Shown: piece after piece, positions 11,313 to 24,124 of the stretch
Position numbering within the stretch: the stretch's first letter is position 1
How the letters are laid out: each line of letters starts with the position of its first letter
Program-made: the position numbers and the translations under genes
Notes under the pieces: generated by a model
Database searches by the model: none
Told to the model about the DNA's origin: nothing
The model's input: the letters and a program-made list of their open reading frames with translations, nothing else
Source: Pogostemon cablin
Taxonomy: Eukaryota > Streptophyta > Magnoliopsida > Lamiales > Lamiaceae
Assembly: GCA_023678885.1 (NCBI GenBank)
Contig: CM042952.1
Span: forward strand, 35,005,236-35,069,235
Direction of reading: 5' to 3'
Length of the DNA stretch: 64,000 nt

Positions 11313-11454
11313 TTCTTTCAACCACAACAACACTAATTTGCACTATTCACCGCTACTATTGACGGATTTGCATATAAGCCCCCACATTACTATGCCTCTT
11401 CTTTCCTTTATTCAACTGCAAAATTCGGACTAAACCAAACAAAACGATTAAACC
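11313..11454 (-). promoter_or_regulatory. Upstream region of the TRAPPC2L gene
   Basis: This short stretch upstream of the start codon includes pyrimidine/purine-mixed leader sequence ('TTGTTGTGGTTGAAAG' on the minus strand just before the ATG). No TATA box is convincing. It runs directly into repeat DNA at about 11455. Confidence 0.3.
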
Positions 11455-11690
11455 AAAGGCAAAAACTTATCTGCACGGGTACACATAGATGTGTACCTTT
11501 TATTTTTTGAAAAAAATAAAAAAATATAAATAAAAAGTATATATCCTTTAGAAGAAAATGGTGTACCCTTATTAATTAAAGTGAAGTATATATCCTTTAT
11601 AACAAAACAAAACAATGTACCTTTACACATAATACTAAATTCTAAAGGCACACGGTGTGTCCCGGCCACAGTAAGACCAACTTTAATCCA
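11455..11690. mobile_element. MITE-like element of the 'AAAGGCACACGG' family
   Basis: The left end has 'CTGCACGGGTACACATAG' and the right end has 'TCTAAAGGCACACGGTGTG'. Internal phrases 'GTACCTTT' and 'GTATATATCCTTTA' alternate in both orientations. The same phrases build the block at 13705-14095. No coding content is seen. Confidence 0.5.
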
Positions 11691-11829
11691 AATTGAAATA
11701 ATATTAATTTGGTTAGATTTTTTCAAAATTTGATTCGATTTTAAATTTTGGAGATGGAAATTTTAAATTATTGATTAAGTTTTCGGGGTTAGAAATTCAA
11801 ATTTGGGATACTTATTATAAGTTACATTA

Positions 11830-12340
11830 AAAACTCCTTTATTATTATGAGATACAAAAATACAAAAATATTACTACTAACTACATAAATATATAGTGAT
11901 ATTCCAATATTACTCTTACAATGTGCTGCACATAAATGTTTGTGTGCACTATAAATGTTCGTGTGCAGCAAAAAATATGTGCAGTAAAAAAAGTGTGTGC
12001 AGCAAAAAAAGTGTGAATCGTAAGTATCATGTATAGCGAAAAAATTATATACCCATCGTAAGTATCATGTATAGCGAAAAAATTATATACCCATACTTTC
12101 CGGCGGCAGCCGGTCACTCGTCGCCGGCGGCGTAGCTCCGGCAGCAGCGGCGGTCCGGCGACGGCAGTGGGTGGGTGAGGGGTTTAGGGTTTGTGGTTTA
12201 AAAGTGTATGAGATTATAATGAATTAAGATTATATTTGGTATTTTAAGTTAATATTTTGTATGTGATAGTAGTTTTTTGAACTCATTGTATCTTTTAATA
12301 ATTTAGGGTACAAAATGTGTACCTATAAGTAATTTATCCA
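11830..12340 (-). repeat. Dispersed repeat, copy B (inverted relative to 5600-5960)
   Basis: In reverse complement this segment repeats the order seen at 5600-5960: 'CTCATACACTTTTAAACCAC', telomere-like 'CCCTAAACC', a CCGCCG-rich core (12100-12175), short 'CTGCACAC' phrases, then 'TTGGAATATCACTATATA'. Inside it a 51-bp unit containing 'GTAAGTATCATGTATAGCG' occurs twice in tandem (about 12017-12118). Confidence 0.6.
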
Positions 12341-13030
12341 AATTTAAAATTCTTATTAACCAAAAATCAAATCGAATTTTTTATTTATTGTATGAGTTAA
12401 TCTTTTATTAACTAAATCCACATCGTAAATCCTACGATTCCCCTTTAATTTAAATTCTAACTAAACATAGTGTAAAATCTATCTACATATATATAATAAA
12501 ACAATAGGCCTATAAATGAATCAGTTATCATAAATAGAAAGTATAATAAAAATAAATAAAAAATTAAAATAATTAACACATGTCAACCTATTAGATATAA
12601 GTGCAATTCATGTGTGAGGAAAGAGAGTGAATGTACAAGATAAACGAGTGTAAATGCATTAATAATTAATGCTGAAAAATAAATAACTATGAACCAATCA
12701 AAAAATCTCTCTAACCCTTTTAATCAAATAAAATTTTAAATGTATATAAGTTTTTTATTTCAAATTAATTTATATTAAATAATATATTAAATTAATTATC
12801 TTTTTAAGATCTTTAATTTAATATTCATATTGTATATATTTAAAATAAAAAATTTTAAATTAAATTATCTTATATTTGGAGTATGGATAATTTATTTAAA
12901 TTATTTACTATACTGTTAGGATAAAGTAATAATATAAAAATAATATATACAAACATGTTTGGGTGAAATGACAATGACACTAGTCATTATATTACAAGGG
13001 TGAAATGGTTTTTATGAATCATTTGTACAC

Positions 13031-13032
<2 letters not shown>
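12341..13032. other. AT-rich intergenic DNA
   Basis: Very AT-rich sequence without an open frame or repeat end that I can recognise. Confidence 0.4.
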
Positions 13033-13104
<72 letters not shown>

Positions 13105-13125
13105 TTATTTATTTATTTATTTATT
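13033..13125. repeat. (AT)n followed by (TTTA)n microsatellite
   Basis: About 68 bp of perfect AT dinucleotides pass into six TTTA tetranucleotide units. The tract is an obvious target of slippage and assembly uncertainty. Confidence 0.95.
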
Positions 13126-13421
13126 GAGTCAAGTGAAATCGGTTGCAACCGATTATTGTAATTTTTTTTCATACTCATTATGAAAGGTGAAATTATAATT
13201 ATAAATTATACTTTAAAAATTAATTAAATTAAATATAAATATTATAAATAAATACATAAGCGTAAAATATGATGTGAACTAAAATAAATAAATAAATAAA
13301 TCACAAATATACCAAAAAATAAAAATAAATTCTAAAAATAAATACTAATGTCCTAACTCCTAAAGTAAAATAGAGCATGAATCATAATTAAAAAAAAGAC
13401 AGTAACATAATTAATTTGGCA

Positions 13422-13641
13422 AAGACCTGTGTGAGACCGTCTATCATAAATGTTTACATAAGAGGGTTAGAAAGTGATAACATTTACAATAAAAGTGATA
13501 ATATTATTTCATCAACACATTATAGTATAAATGAAAAGTGGTGATATCTTATAATGAAAATGATAAAAATTTATAGCGAAAGTGATAACTATTTTAAAAT
13601 GTGTAAAATGGTATCACGTGAGATTATTTCACACAATACCT
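13422..13641. mobile_element. MITE of the GTGAGACGGTCTCAC family (diverged copy)
   Basis: It starts with 'GACCTGTGTGAGACCGTC' and ends with 'ATCACGTGAGATTATTTCAC'. Between them are the family's internal phrases 'GAAAGTGATAAC' and 'TATAGCGAAAGTGATAAC'. Better-preserved relatives lie at 34822-35102 and 35532-35815. Confidence 0.7.
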
Positions 13642-13704
13642 ATCCGATAATTAATTTAGTGTTATGTTAATTCATATTTCATATAGTCATCTTTTTATTA
13701 TAAA

Positions 13705-14095
13705 AAGAGTGAGGCTTGCGTGCGCCCGTGGCACGCCGTGCGCCTTTAGAACTTAGTATTATGGATAAGGGTACATTATTTTATTCTAAAGAGTATACAC
13801 TTTAATTAATAAGGGTACACCATTTTGTTCTAAAGGGTATACATTTTTCATTATATTTTTTATTTTTTTCAGAAAATAAAGGGTACACATATTTATACTA
13901 AAGGGTATATAATTTAACACAAAATTCTAAAGGTACATGGAGTGTGCTTCCGTGCGCTCGTGCACACACAAGTTTTTTGTCTTGTAAAATAAATGGTACA
14001 CATCTTTATACTAAAGAGTATATAATTTAGCACAAAATTCTAAAGGCACACGGAATGTGCTCCCGTATGTCCGGGCACACACAAGATTTTGCCTT
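13705..14095. mobile_element. MITE-like block of the 'AAAGGCACACGG' family with internal duplication
   Basis: The left edge 'TGCGTGCGCCCGTGGCAC' and the right edge 'GTCCGGGCACACACAAG' are roughly inverted. The unit 'ATTCTAAAGG(C/T)ACA(C/T)GGA(A/G)TGTGC' occurs at about 13925 and again at about 14037, each preceded by 'GGGTACAC'/'GGTATAT' phrases. Part of the element has therefore been duplicated. No coding sequence is present. Confidence 0.55.
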
Positions 14096-16715
14096 ATAAA
14101 AAAAGAACAAGGAGCCGATTCCATAAACTTGAGGGGCAGTTTTCACCAAATAAACATAAACTTTATTAATAAATGTTATTTACTCGATAAATAAACAAAT
14201 ATACAGTATAATTAAAAATAAAAAAATAAAATTGTATCACCATAAAACTCTCTCACACAAAGTTTGCCTATATTGGCAACTCATAAATATAATAGTAATC
14301 TACTATATTTTATTAATACGAAGCCCGCGTAATACGCGGGATCATAAAGTTTTTTTATGAGATTGACTATTTGTACTCCTAATTTGCTGTGCGTACTAAA
14401 AAAATAAAAATAAATATCCTTATAATTATGTTTGATTGAAATACCCGAACAAAATATTGTGTATTCGGTTGGATTACCCGAATGATGTGATCGGTTGGGG
14501 TAATGGAACATCCCTTTCCTTTAGGGATGGTGATATCAGAATGTTCAAGTGAAGAATTATTTTCTAATTTGCATAAATCATCCTCAAGCACACATATGAT
14601 GACAAACATGATTATAACACATATAACTGCAAACATGATTATAACACATAACTAAAATTCTAAGAATTTATAATTTAAAGGGTTAAAAATATAAGTATGT
14701 TTTAAAAATCTGAATTGAGGAAAAACAAAACTAACGAAATAATGACCAAGGTGGAGAATTTGTTGTGGCAGGTGGATTATGATCCTTCCGAGGAGTTATT
14801 TGGACTATCAATTGATAGTACCATACATATTAAATTTTAAAATATCAAGTAGTACGAATAAATAATATATTTTTAATTTTAAAATACAGCATTTACAATT
14901 AAATTTGTGCAATTAATAGTACATATATCACATAAATTTCAAACATTTAGGTCTTTAAATAAATTAGGAATAAAAAAAAAGAGCTGGTGAAATGTTTTTA
15001 AAATTAATAATTATGAAAAAAATACATACATTTGATTAAATATAAATTTGTTAAAATGTTTGATGGTGCAACAGCATAAATACAACTTGCAATAAATAAA
15101 ATGTTTGGTTCTTAATTTATAAATTTTAAGTTTTTATATTTGATCGAAGCTAACTGTTTAAAATATCAAAATTTACATCTAACAAATAGAACTACCGATT
15201 ATAATTAGTCACATAAATTTTCTAAAATAATTCTAATCTTATTAGAAATTAAATTTAAAAATATAAGTGATATATACTCTCTATATAATATAATTTTTTT
15301 CTCTATATATTTCAATATTTTTTTTAAGTTTTCTATATATACATAAAACATATATATATTTCTAATAAAATTTTAATAATATTCATATTAATATAAAATA
15401 TTCATAAGAAAAAAAATTTAGTAGCTTCTAAATATATTACATTAATTGAATGGTGTATCTATGAAATAGTACAATAATTTTTACAATTTCTTTGGGATAA
15501 TTTCATATTTAGTTTCGTAAGAATTGCTCAATGTCAAAAAGGTCTCAAAACTAGTAGATTTAGTCTCATAGGAATTTTTCATTTAAATTGTTAATAGTTG
15601 ACAAAATATTCTGAACCATTAATGAGACCAAAACGGTCTGTGTCTATTTTGAAACACAGTTTATAATATAAATCTGGTAGTTTATAGTAATATAAGTTAA
15701 TTTGAGATGAAAATTTTTTATTATAATACTCTTATGGGACAAAAACCGCTAGCTATGAGACCGGTATATTCCTACGGGACTATAATTGATTTGAAGAAAT
15801 TCTTATGGGACCAGATGTGAAATTTTCCCCAATTTTTTTTCGTTAATGAACTATAAACCTTACAATAATTTTAAAGCTTATGCATTTACTATTTGTATCA
15901 TTTTAAAACTTATGCATTTACTATTTATATCATTAACAAATGATTATTGTAATTTTTAATTTATTCATTTCATTATTTTTGCATTCATGATTTCTTAGCA
16001 ATAAATATGTTTCAACACATTCTCTTTTAAGATTTAGTGAAATCCTACTTGTCAATTAAATTATATACCTCTTGGTTACACCAACCATCTTCTTCTTCCT
16101 TTTCCTTTTCTAATTCTATATGATAATTTCAAATAACTACTTTTCTAATTCTATATGAGAATTCAAATAACTATAAATTGATGAAAAAACACCTACTCTT
16201 ACAATAAGAGATCTCCCACTGATCAATTGACGAAGCGACCACCAAATCTACAAAATAAGTCGATGATTTCGGGAGAACATTAAGTAGTATCGGCTCCTCC
16301 ACCATTGCCGCCGACCCCATATAAATCGACGACTTCGAGAGATCATTAAGTAGTGTCGACTCTTCCACATTGCCGTTGGCCCCCATATTTAGTCCGCAAT
16401 CGACGTGGGCCACCATATTCAAAACCCTACCTTGAGACTCAATAATACTTTGCCCATGACCACTTATATATAGTCAAGTATCATTCTTCTTGTAGAAGTC
16501 TTGCACATGTCTTCTTGTGGAAGTCTTGCACATTAGTCAAATATCAATCTTCTAGTAGAAGTTTTGCAAATGTCTTCTTTTGGAAGTCTTGCATCTATAT
16601 TAATAAATTAAAATTCACAATAAAAGAAATTAAATTATTTTGGTGGTTTACTAAATAGTTTCTTGGCCTTATATTCTAATATATAATAATAAAATATATT
16701 AATAATAATATTATT

Positions 16716-16766
<51 letters not shown>

Positions 16767-16803
16767 TATATAAATCTTATTATTCTAAATAGTTTATTAA
16801 ATG

Positions 16804-16868
<65 letters not shown>

Positions 16869-19171
16869 ATAACACTATTAAATTAACATATTCTCATTTA
16901 TTGAGCATAAAAATTTTTATAAAAGTAAATGATGATTGATAATAATAGTTTTTTTATTTGTGTATACATTTATTTATTAATTTCGTATATTCATATTTTA
17001 TCCATTTTTTATGTTATACAAATATTTTGCTTACAATGTTAAAAATAGAATAAATAAATTCTTACTATTTTAAAATATTTTATTTATTGATAAATTTTAA
17101 TTAAAGTTTATCTTTAATAAAAAAATTATTATAAAATTTAAGAATCTACTTCTCAAATTATATTATATTGGTAATATAGATGTCAAATTGAAGATCACGA
17201 GAAGACGATTAATTTGATATATTGAGGCATTCCTCGTACCCATTTCAAACTATAATGGAATTTTTTACAACTATCTGTACTCATCTTAAACTCGTTTTCA
17301 ACTAACCATACACACCCTATTAAAGTTTGGATAGAACGGATACTCAAAAATACCCGTTTTACTACTGTTCTTAATTATTATCGGTTAATAATAAAATTAA
17401 TGAATAAAAATAAAAATATACATTATTGTATAATTAATTATAAATTATTAAATATAATAAAATAAAAAATTAATGATAAAAAATTATGAAAATTAATCAG
17501 ATTTATTTTCTCATGAAATTCCTTATTTAGAAAATTTTAATTAACTAAATTTATTAAACTTAAAAATTCTAAGGATAAATAGATTAAATAAATAAAATAT
17601 TTATTACTCTTCTAAAAATATTTTATTTATTAATAGATTTTATTAAAGAATAATTTAAAATAAAGAAATTATTATTAAATTTAAGAATTTATTTCTCCAA
17701 TCATATAATATTGATAATATGGATGTCAAACTAAAGATCATGAGAAGACATTTAATTTGATATTATTTTTATATAAAATTAATTTAAAATTAAAAAGATA
17801 AAAATACTTAAAGTTTTAGATAAAATTTTAAATAAGATAAACAAAATAAATATTTTGATTGGTTGTTTAAAATAAAGTAATTATAGTATCTTCTTTTATA
17901 AGCTAAGTTTATTATTAAAAAAATAAATAATCTAATAAAATGTCATGTCATCCTTAATTTACTCTAATGTTGACACCTAATCAAATTTTGATCCTCCTTT
18001 AATATACTAAAGATTTAGCTATAATAATTTTAAATTGTAAACTCATAGTAGTGGAGTAAAGCTATTTTATCTTTATTTATTTATTTAGGAAATGTGGAAA
18101 TGTTCTTCAGAAAGTTTGGAACAAGTCTTCTCCAGAAAGTTTGAATGGAATGAGGTTATATATAGCCAAACTTGTGCAGCTCACGAAGATGAAAGGAAAC
18201 TTAAATTAAAATTTGATTTTTGGAAAGAGAATTTCAAGATTCCTTAAATTTCTTATTAATTTTCCGGGTTTGATTTCTGGAAAGAGAATTTTAATATTCC
18301 TAATATTTCTGATTGATTTTTCGGTGATCCAGTTGTTCGACAAAATAAGACTACCGAGATGATGAAGGAATTCTCCACCAGCGACAACTTTCCTCAAGCA
18401 TGTCCATCAATGACAGTCAAATACAGCCGTTCAAGAAATTCTTTTTCAATCAAACACAAATAAGAGAGGTACAGTTTCCAAGTTCTTCAGGAATCGTGTC
18501 ATATCCATGAAAATGAAAGTCATCAACCTCCCCCCATACACAAGTCCTTTTGAATAGTTTCGGTGAGATGATTAGCCACTCAAGAGAGAAAACAACGAAA
18601 AGTATTCAATTCACAAGATTATAGGGGAGGAAGATGGAAAGAAATCAAAACTTCTTTTTTTCCTTCAAAGCAAATAGATTTAAAATAATGGCTTCACAAA
18701 GCAAATAGATTTAACAAAGTTGAATGGTCGCCGCCCATATTTGGCGGTGCACCAGCAAACACGAGGGTGCGTGGTGTCGCAAGAAACTAGTCTCCAATCC
18801 AATTCCCGGCGGACTTCTGCAACAAAATGGAATCTCCTCTCTCAAACTTAAAAAATGTGTTGATTAGATGATTGGGTGTAGAAAGCCATAATTGTTTTTC
18901 ATGTTTAATTTTAGGAGCCTTGGGGAGGGATATTATAGCCTTTTCACCTCATCTTTTTTCTATCATCGGGTGCCCTGAATAATATGCTGGGTGGCAATGT
19001 TCCCACCCTTCAATTAATTAGAGAGTTTCTAAAATTAAAGAGTTAATTCATGTATGGGGCGGTTATTTGCACTTCTGAATCTACTAAACAAACACTATTA
19101 ATTTATAAATTTAAAATATTTTTATGTGAGGAGACGTAAATACCCTTTTATAAATAATAAAATAAGATTAA
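14096..19171. other. Gene-free AT-rich region with scattered repeat scraps
   Basis: No gene is recognised. Small items are visible. 'CCCGCGTAATACGCGGG' (about 14325-14341) is a transposon-like palindrome. At 16230-16400 a unit of about 60 bp ('GACTTCG..AGATCATTAAGTAGT') occurs twice. At 16480-16600 there are four short copies of 'GTCTTCTTGTGGAAGTCTTGCA'-like units. At 18200-18330 a unit of about 57 bp ('TGGAAAGAGAATTT') occurs twice. Open frames at 14281-14636, 16171-16422 and 18206-18397 follow these duplications and have no family resemblance. Confidence 0.5.
16720..16865. repeat. Two (TA)n microsatellites
   Basis: Uninterrupted TA dinucleotide tracts cover about 16720-16762 and 16808-16865, separated by 45 bp of AT-rich sequence. 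Confidence 0.95.
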
Positions 19172-20159
19172 TTATGACAAATTTTTATATATACCCCAAT
19201 TAAATTTCTAAATAGATTCATCGTTATAATCACTAAACCACTTAAATTTCTAAATGCATCCATCGTTATAATCACTAAACCACGATGAACTCAAAATTCT
19301 TTTGGAATCGGAACACTATTGGCTCGGACTCATCGATTCTTCCCTAGCTCGGAACCTTCATCTGAGGTTTCACCAACAACTGCTACCCATAAACCAATAA
19401 CACTGAAATCGTTTAAGAAGGTTGTTTGTGAAGGTAATTCGAAATCCCCTCGAGGAGAAGGCTTTCGATTCAGTTTAAGTCATCTCCAATCAAAGCCCTG
19501 AAACAAGCAATTGTTGACCGACCGATCAGATTCACAAGAGGTGTTTCCTCCAACTCATTTAGGAAAAAAGAAATGCAAAACCGAGTCAGCAACTCCTGAT
19601 CAGATAAGGATGATTTTTTATCTGGAAGAAGAAAAGTTTAAGAGTAAGATATGTGGAGGACCAACACATTGAACAGATTCGAGACTCTTGTTAGTGATCC
19701 TGTTCCCATTGCCGATGAGATTCAATCAGCTGCCCCAGACTCTGCTTCAGTCTTTAATGAGGTTGAGCGTGCTGTAATTGATCAGGATCAATCCGATCAG
19801 AAACCACCTTCTATTGTTGTTGAGGGTACACAACCCAACTGGAAAGTAGAGATTCACAAGTACAATCACCTTGTTCATTGTAAGGGTTGGCTGATGAACT
19901 TCACTTCCGCTGCCATCAACCACCAAAAAAAACTCCAAGAACTATTCATGCTGCTATTCGATTCCCGCAAAATTATAAAACAACCTCATCTAATGCACCA
20001 ATGGCTATGAATGCTGTTGCTAACAAAGATTGGTGACGCTAATGCAAAATTCATAAGGTTTTTAGAGTTCACTGTGATTTAGTGATTATAACGATGATGG
20101 GGTGTATTTAAATGGTGCATTTAAAAATTTAATTGGGTCTATAAAACAATTTCTCATAA
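19172..20159. mobile_element. MULE-like element with about 100-bp terminal inverted repeats and gene-like core
   Basis: The left arm (19172-19305) and the inverted right arm (20045-20159) share 'CCAATTAAATTT', 'ATCGTTATAATCACTAAA' and 'GTGAACTC/GATGAACTC' in the same order. The left arm has an extra 44-bp internal duplication. The enclosed 740 bp has open frames (19319-19501, 19651-20010) of ordinary codon-like composition containing PLTRQPNWKV-like patches that I do not recognise; the second could be a fragment of a LINE or host gene. Long TIRs around a gene-like fragment without transposase fit a Pack-MULE-type element. No clear 9-bp target duplication was found, so the class is tentative. 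Confidence 0.55.
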
Positions 20160-20516
20160 CTAACCAGTGCGTTGCACGGGAATAGGTTTAAAAAAATTGA
20201 ATTCTATTAATATATTTATTTTAATAGTCAACGTACTTATATACATAGATGGCGCGCACATATAAACACATGATTGATTAGCCACTGCCTCTAAAATTAA
20301 CCTTAGTATTAATGCACATATAATAGATGAAGTACTTCCTCCATCTCATCTTAACGTTTACATATTTTCGATTTGAGCGTTCTATCCTAATGGTTACATT
20401 TTCCTTTGTTATATGGACCACACAAAATAATTATGGACCCAACTACAACACTAATACAATTATCCATTATACACTAAAATATCATTTATCTCACCTCAAT
20501 ACATACTAAAATACTA

Positions 20517-20822
20517 CTCCCTCCGTCCTCCAAAGTATTTCACACTTTCCTTTTTCATCCGTCCCTCAAAGTATTTCACACTCTACTTTTACTAAATTTG
20601 GTAAAAATACATTACAATAATACATACTTTTACACACATCTCAATATAATACTTACTTTTTCACATCTCACAACAACTTTACACACATTTTTCATCTTTA
20701 CACACATTTTTATTAAATCAACTAAAATATATATTCTCTTTCTTACTTTATACATAAAAATACAAAATTTTCTTAAACTCCGCGCACACCAATACGTGAA
20801 ATACTTATTGGGACGGAGGGAG
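20517..20822. mobile_element. Stowaway-type MITE
   Basis: It begins 'CTCCCTCCGTCC' and ends 'GGGACGGAGGGAG', with TA on each side (20515-20516 and 20823-20824), as expected for Tc1/mariner-derived Stowaway MITEs. Length 306 bp. It follows directly on a decayed relative (from about 20331, 'CTTCCTCCATCTCATC') that lacks a recognisable right end. Confidence 0.85.
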
Positions 20823-21426
20823 TATATTTCTTAACCCTGTGCGAAAAACAAACATAATTATTAGTAATATGTCTAAAAGGAATGACAAGTTTATTCTTGA
20901 AATAATTATAACTATTCCATGGTCATGAATCTTTAACACTGTGAGCTCGAGATCTTTAGTAATACAATGATAAAATTTAAAGTCTTGCCACAATTTAATT
21001 CGTAAATAACTATAACTATCAATTTAAAGTTAATCATAAATTTTTAACAATTACAGAAAAATACAATGAGTCGTGAATATCTCTAAACAAATTGATAGTC
21101 CTTCCAGAAAAAGTTAATAATTAAAATGATAGTATTTTTATATTTTATGTATTGAAATGAATAAATATATTTATGATCTTTAATTTCACACTCATTTTTT
21201 TGTTGAAAATATATCAACGTGAAATAAGAAAAGCTAAAAGCAATTTATGTAATAAATGAGGAAATAATTATTACCATATAAAAACAAAATAAATAAATTA
21301 AGAAAACAACATAAATGGAGGAAAAATTGAGAAGAGAGAATCGAGAAATTGATGAGAAATTTGTGATATATTGATAAGAGATTTTGACTAAATTTTTGAG
21401 AGGGAAACTTTAGTTGAACTTATGTG

Positions 21427-21429
<3 letters not shown>

Positions 21430-21461
<32 letters not shown>
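21430..21461. repeat. (TA)n microsatellite
   Basis: A TA dinucleotide tract of about 32 bp. Confidence 0.9.
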
Positions 21462-21462
<1 letters not shown>

Positions 21463-21608
21463 TAAGAGGGTATTTTCGTCATCTCACATAAATATATTTT
21501 AAATATATAAATTAATGGGGTTCGTTTAATAGATCCGAGGGTGCAAATAATTGTCCCTAATGTATATCAATTCCTCCATTCATCCCATATAACATTCCTA
21601 AAATAATA

Positions 21609-21834
21609 CTTCCTTTGTCCGCCGGAAAGGTATACATTTTGCTAATTTTTGCATTCGCATCAAATGTATACATTTCCTTTTTAAAACACATGAGACACAC
21701 ACACATCACTAATACATTTAATATATGAGACCCACACACTCCACTAATATAAATATCTACTACACATTAGATAATAATACTCTTTAATCCAAGTGCAAAA
21801 GACAAATGTATATACTTGTGGTGGACGGAGGGAA
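21609..21834. mobile_element. Stowaway-type MITE
   Basis: The ends 'CTTCCTTTGTCCGCC' and 'GGTGGACGGAGGGAA' are flanked by TA. The 226-bp interior contains 'GTATACATTTGC'-like phrases in both orientations and no coding sequence. Confidence 0.8.
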
Positions 21835-23040
21835 TAATAAAATCAAAACAATCATCCTTCCTTTATACTTTATATACAATAATAATAATCCTTTACATGT
21901 TTTATCATTTATATATTATATTAAAAATACCAAAATATCTTTAAAAATAATAATTTTTTAAGAGTGTTGTTAAATACACACCCCCTTTTATTAAATACAC
22001 ACCTTTTATTAAATACACACCCCTTTTAATTTTTTATTTTAAATTTTATTATATACACCACCTAAAAATACAAATTTATCCTTTTCAATTTTAAGATTAA
22101 TTATAAACTAAATTTATAGTAACAGCCGCCTTTCAGGTTGCCAACTCATCTCCAAGCCCATCGATCTTGATGATGACATCCCAGAATATTCAGTCTTCTT
22201 TTCATTAAAACATATGGAAGTATGCCCCCTTTGCAAAACTTAGACCAGTGTTGCAAATACTCTTTCATCGAAATAATACTCTGACATAAGAGAGTATTTT
22301 TATTTTACTCTTACGTTTTAAATAAAATTACTTAAAGATTGATAATTAGGGTTTATGAAAAAACATGAAATTGAAATGTTTATAAATATTTAAAAGTAAA
22401 CATATAATTAACATCTTCCAATTAAAATAAGTTTAACTTCATAGACAATTTTTCTTGGGAATGATAAGAGAATTATTAATGAAAATTTACATGGTGGGAT
22501 ATTCACAAATAGCTCAACTGGTTGCCCATCTAGTATTTTCTCCGATGCAAGTCATGTATAAGAAACATCCTCTTCTTTGTTTTTCTTATAGATTACAGAC
22601 AATCATAGCAGCAATTGGGGAAGAATGTTTTTGACAAAAATGAAGATTGCTTTCTCAGCGCTGACTAAAAGTGGAAGAATAGGGGATAATTTTAAGCGAG
22701 ATGAACCCTAGGGAAATTATGGAAGAGAGGTGTGTATATAGTGATACCCTTTTTTTAATCTACATGCAAAAATGGTAAAAACCTTTTTAAAACGAAGGAA
22801 GTATAATTTATTTATTTAATTCATATATAATATACATACAGTAAAACATCTATAAATTAATATACTCCGAACTAAAGAATCTTATTAATTTAGAGAGATA
22901 TTATATAATCGATAAATTAATAATTTATTAATTTAAAGTGGTTATATACAAAAATTATAATTTTCATAACTTATTTATACATATTAAGAATATATTGGTT
23001 CGAATATATGATGATACTTTAAGGAATTTACAATTATATA
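21835..23040. other. AT-rich intergenic DNA with an unrecognised GC-richer patch
   Basis: Mostly AT-rich. A patch at 22125-22245 is richer in GC and can be read as a short coding-like run (…GCQLISKPIDLDDDIPEYS…) ending in a stop, perhaps a captured exon. The region 22560-22740 is also less AT-rich. I recognise no family in either. Confidence 0.35.
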
Positions 23041-23278
23041 CTCCTTTCGTCCCGTTTCAATGTTTACGTTTCTATTTTACGCGTCTCATTTCAATGTTTA
23101 CATTTTCCTTTTTGGAATATGGGACCCACCTAAAACAATTAATATATCATCTAACACTAATACACCTACCCACTTTACATTAAATATTATATCTTTCCAC
23201 CCACTATCTATTAAAATATTATACTCCTTAATCAACGTGCAAAAAGCAAACGTAAATATTAAAACGGGACGGAGGGAG
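23041..23278. mobile_element. Stowaway-type MITE
   Basis: The ends 'CTCCTTTCGTCCCGTTTC' and 'AAACGGGACGGAGGGAG' are flanked by TA. Internal sequence ('CAATGTTTACGTTTCTATTT', 'TGGGACCCACCTAAAAC') is shared with the copy at 49369-49619, so these two belong to one subfamily. Confidence 0.85.
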
Positions 23279-23531
23279 TATTATTTTGTAAATCAAATTA
23301 ATTATATGAGTATAATATCTCATGAATTGTGTAATCGGAGTAATATTTATCTATATTTTATAAGAGTAGATCAACATAAAATATTAATTTATTTTATTTG
23401 TTTGTAACTTGGGTGCAATCGAGATATTTAAAGATGGGATTAATGAAGACATTAAGTTTAATAAAAAAACAAATAATAGTAGATTCATATTTTACTAAAT
23501 TATCTTAGAATGTTAAAGTTGATAATATATA

Positions 23532-23756
23532 CTCCCTCCGTCCAGTACCAAGGTCTCTTTTTTTCATCTTGATCGTCCAACCAAAGGGTTCCCTTTCCTT
23601 TTTTATATATATGGGTCCCACACTCACCCACTAATACAATTAAAACATGGGGTCCACACTCCCACTAATACAACTACCCACTACATATTAAATAATAATA
23701 CTCTTTAATCTACGTGCATAAAAGCAAAATGCACCATTGGTGCGGAACAGATGGAG
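23532..23756. mobile_element. Stowaway-type MITE
   Basis: The left end 'CTCCCTCCGTCCAGTACC' and the decayed right end 'GGTGCGGAACAGATGGAG' are flanked by TA. The 225-bp interior has no coding content. Confidence 0.75.
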
Positions 23757-24124
23757 TATATATATATTTGATTTTTTTTTAATAATTATTAATTTATACT
23801 TTTATTGGAACCTTACGTATTCTTTAGAATTTCCTAAAAAAATATTATCTTATTATTTAATTGATTGATACCCAAATTTGAACTGGTCCCAAGTTGGGAC
23901 CGGACAAATTATTAATTTTATCGAAGTTATTAATTTATCGGGTATTAATTTAATGAGGTTCTCCTATATATGACTCGTCTCACGTTAAAGGATGTTTCAC
24001 TAGATTTGGCATTCATTTTAAGTTTTCTTTTTTTAAGCAAAAGTATCCGTTGGAGTGATTTTGATTTAATATTAAACTACTCTCTTTTTTATAAACTTAA
24101 TCTTTTAAATGAAGTGGTTATTTA

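Noticed and set aside
16171..16422. 83-residue minus-strand frame with an internal repeat
   Set aside because: It arises from a 60-bp tandem duplication, has no homology I recognise and no splice or promoter context.
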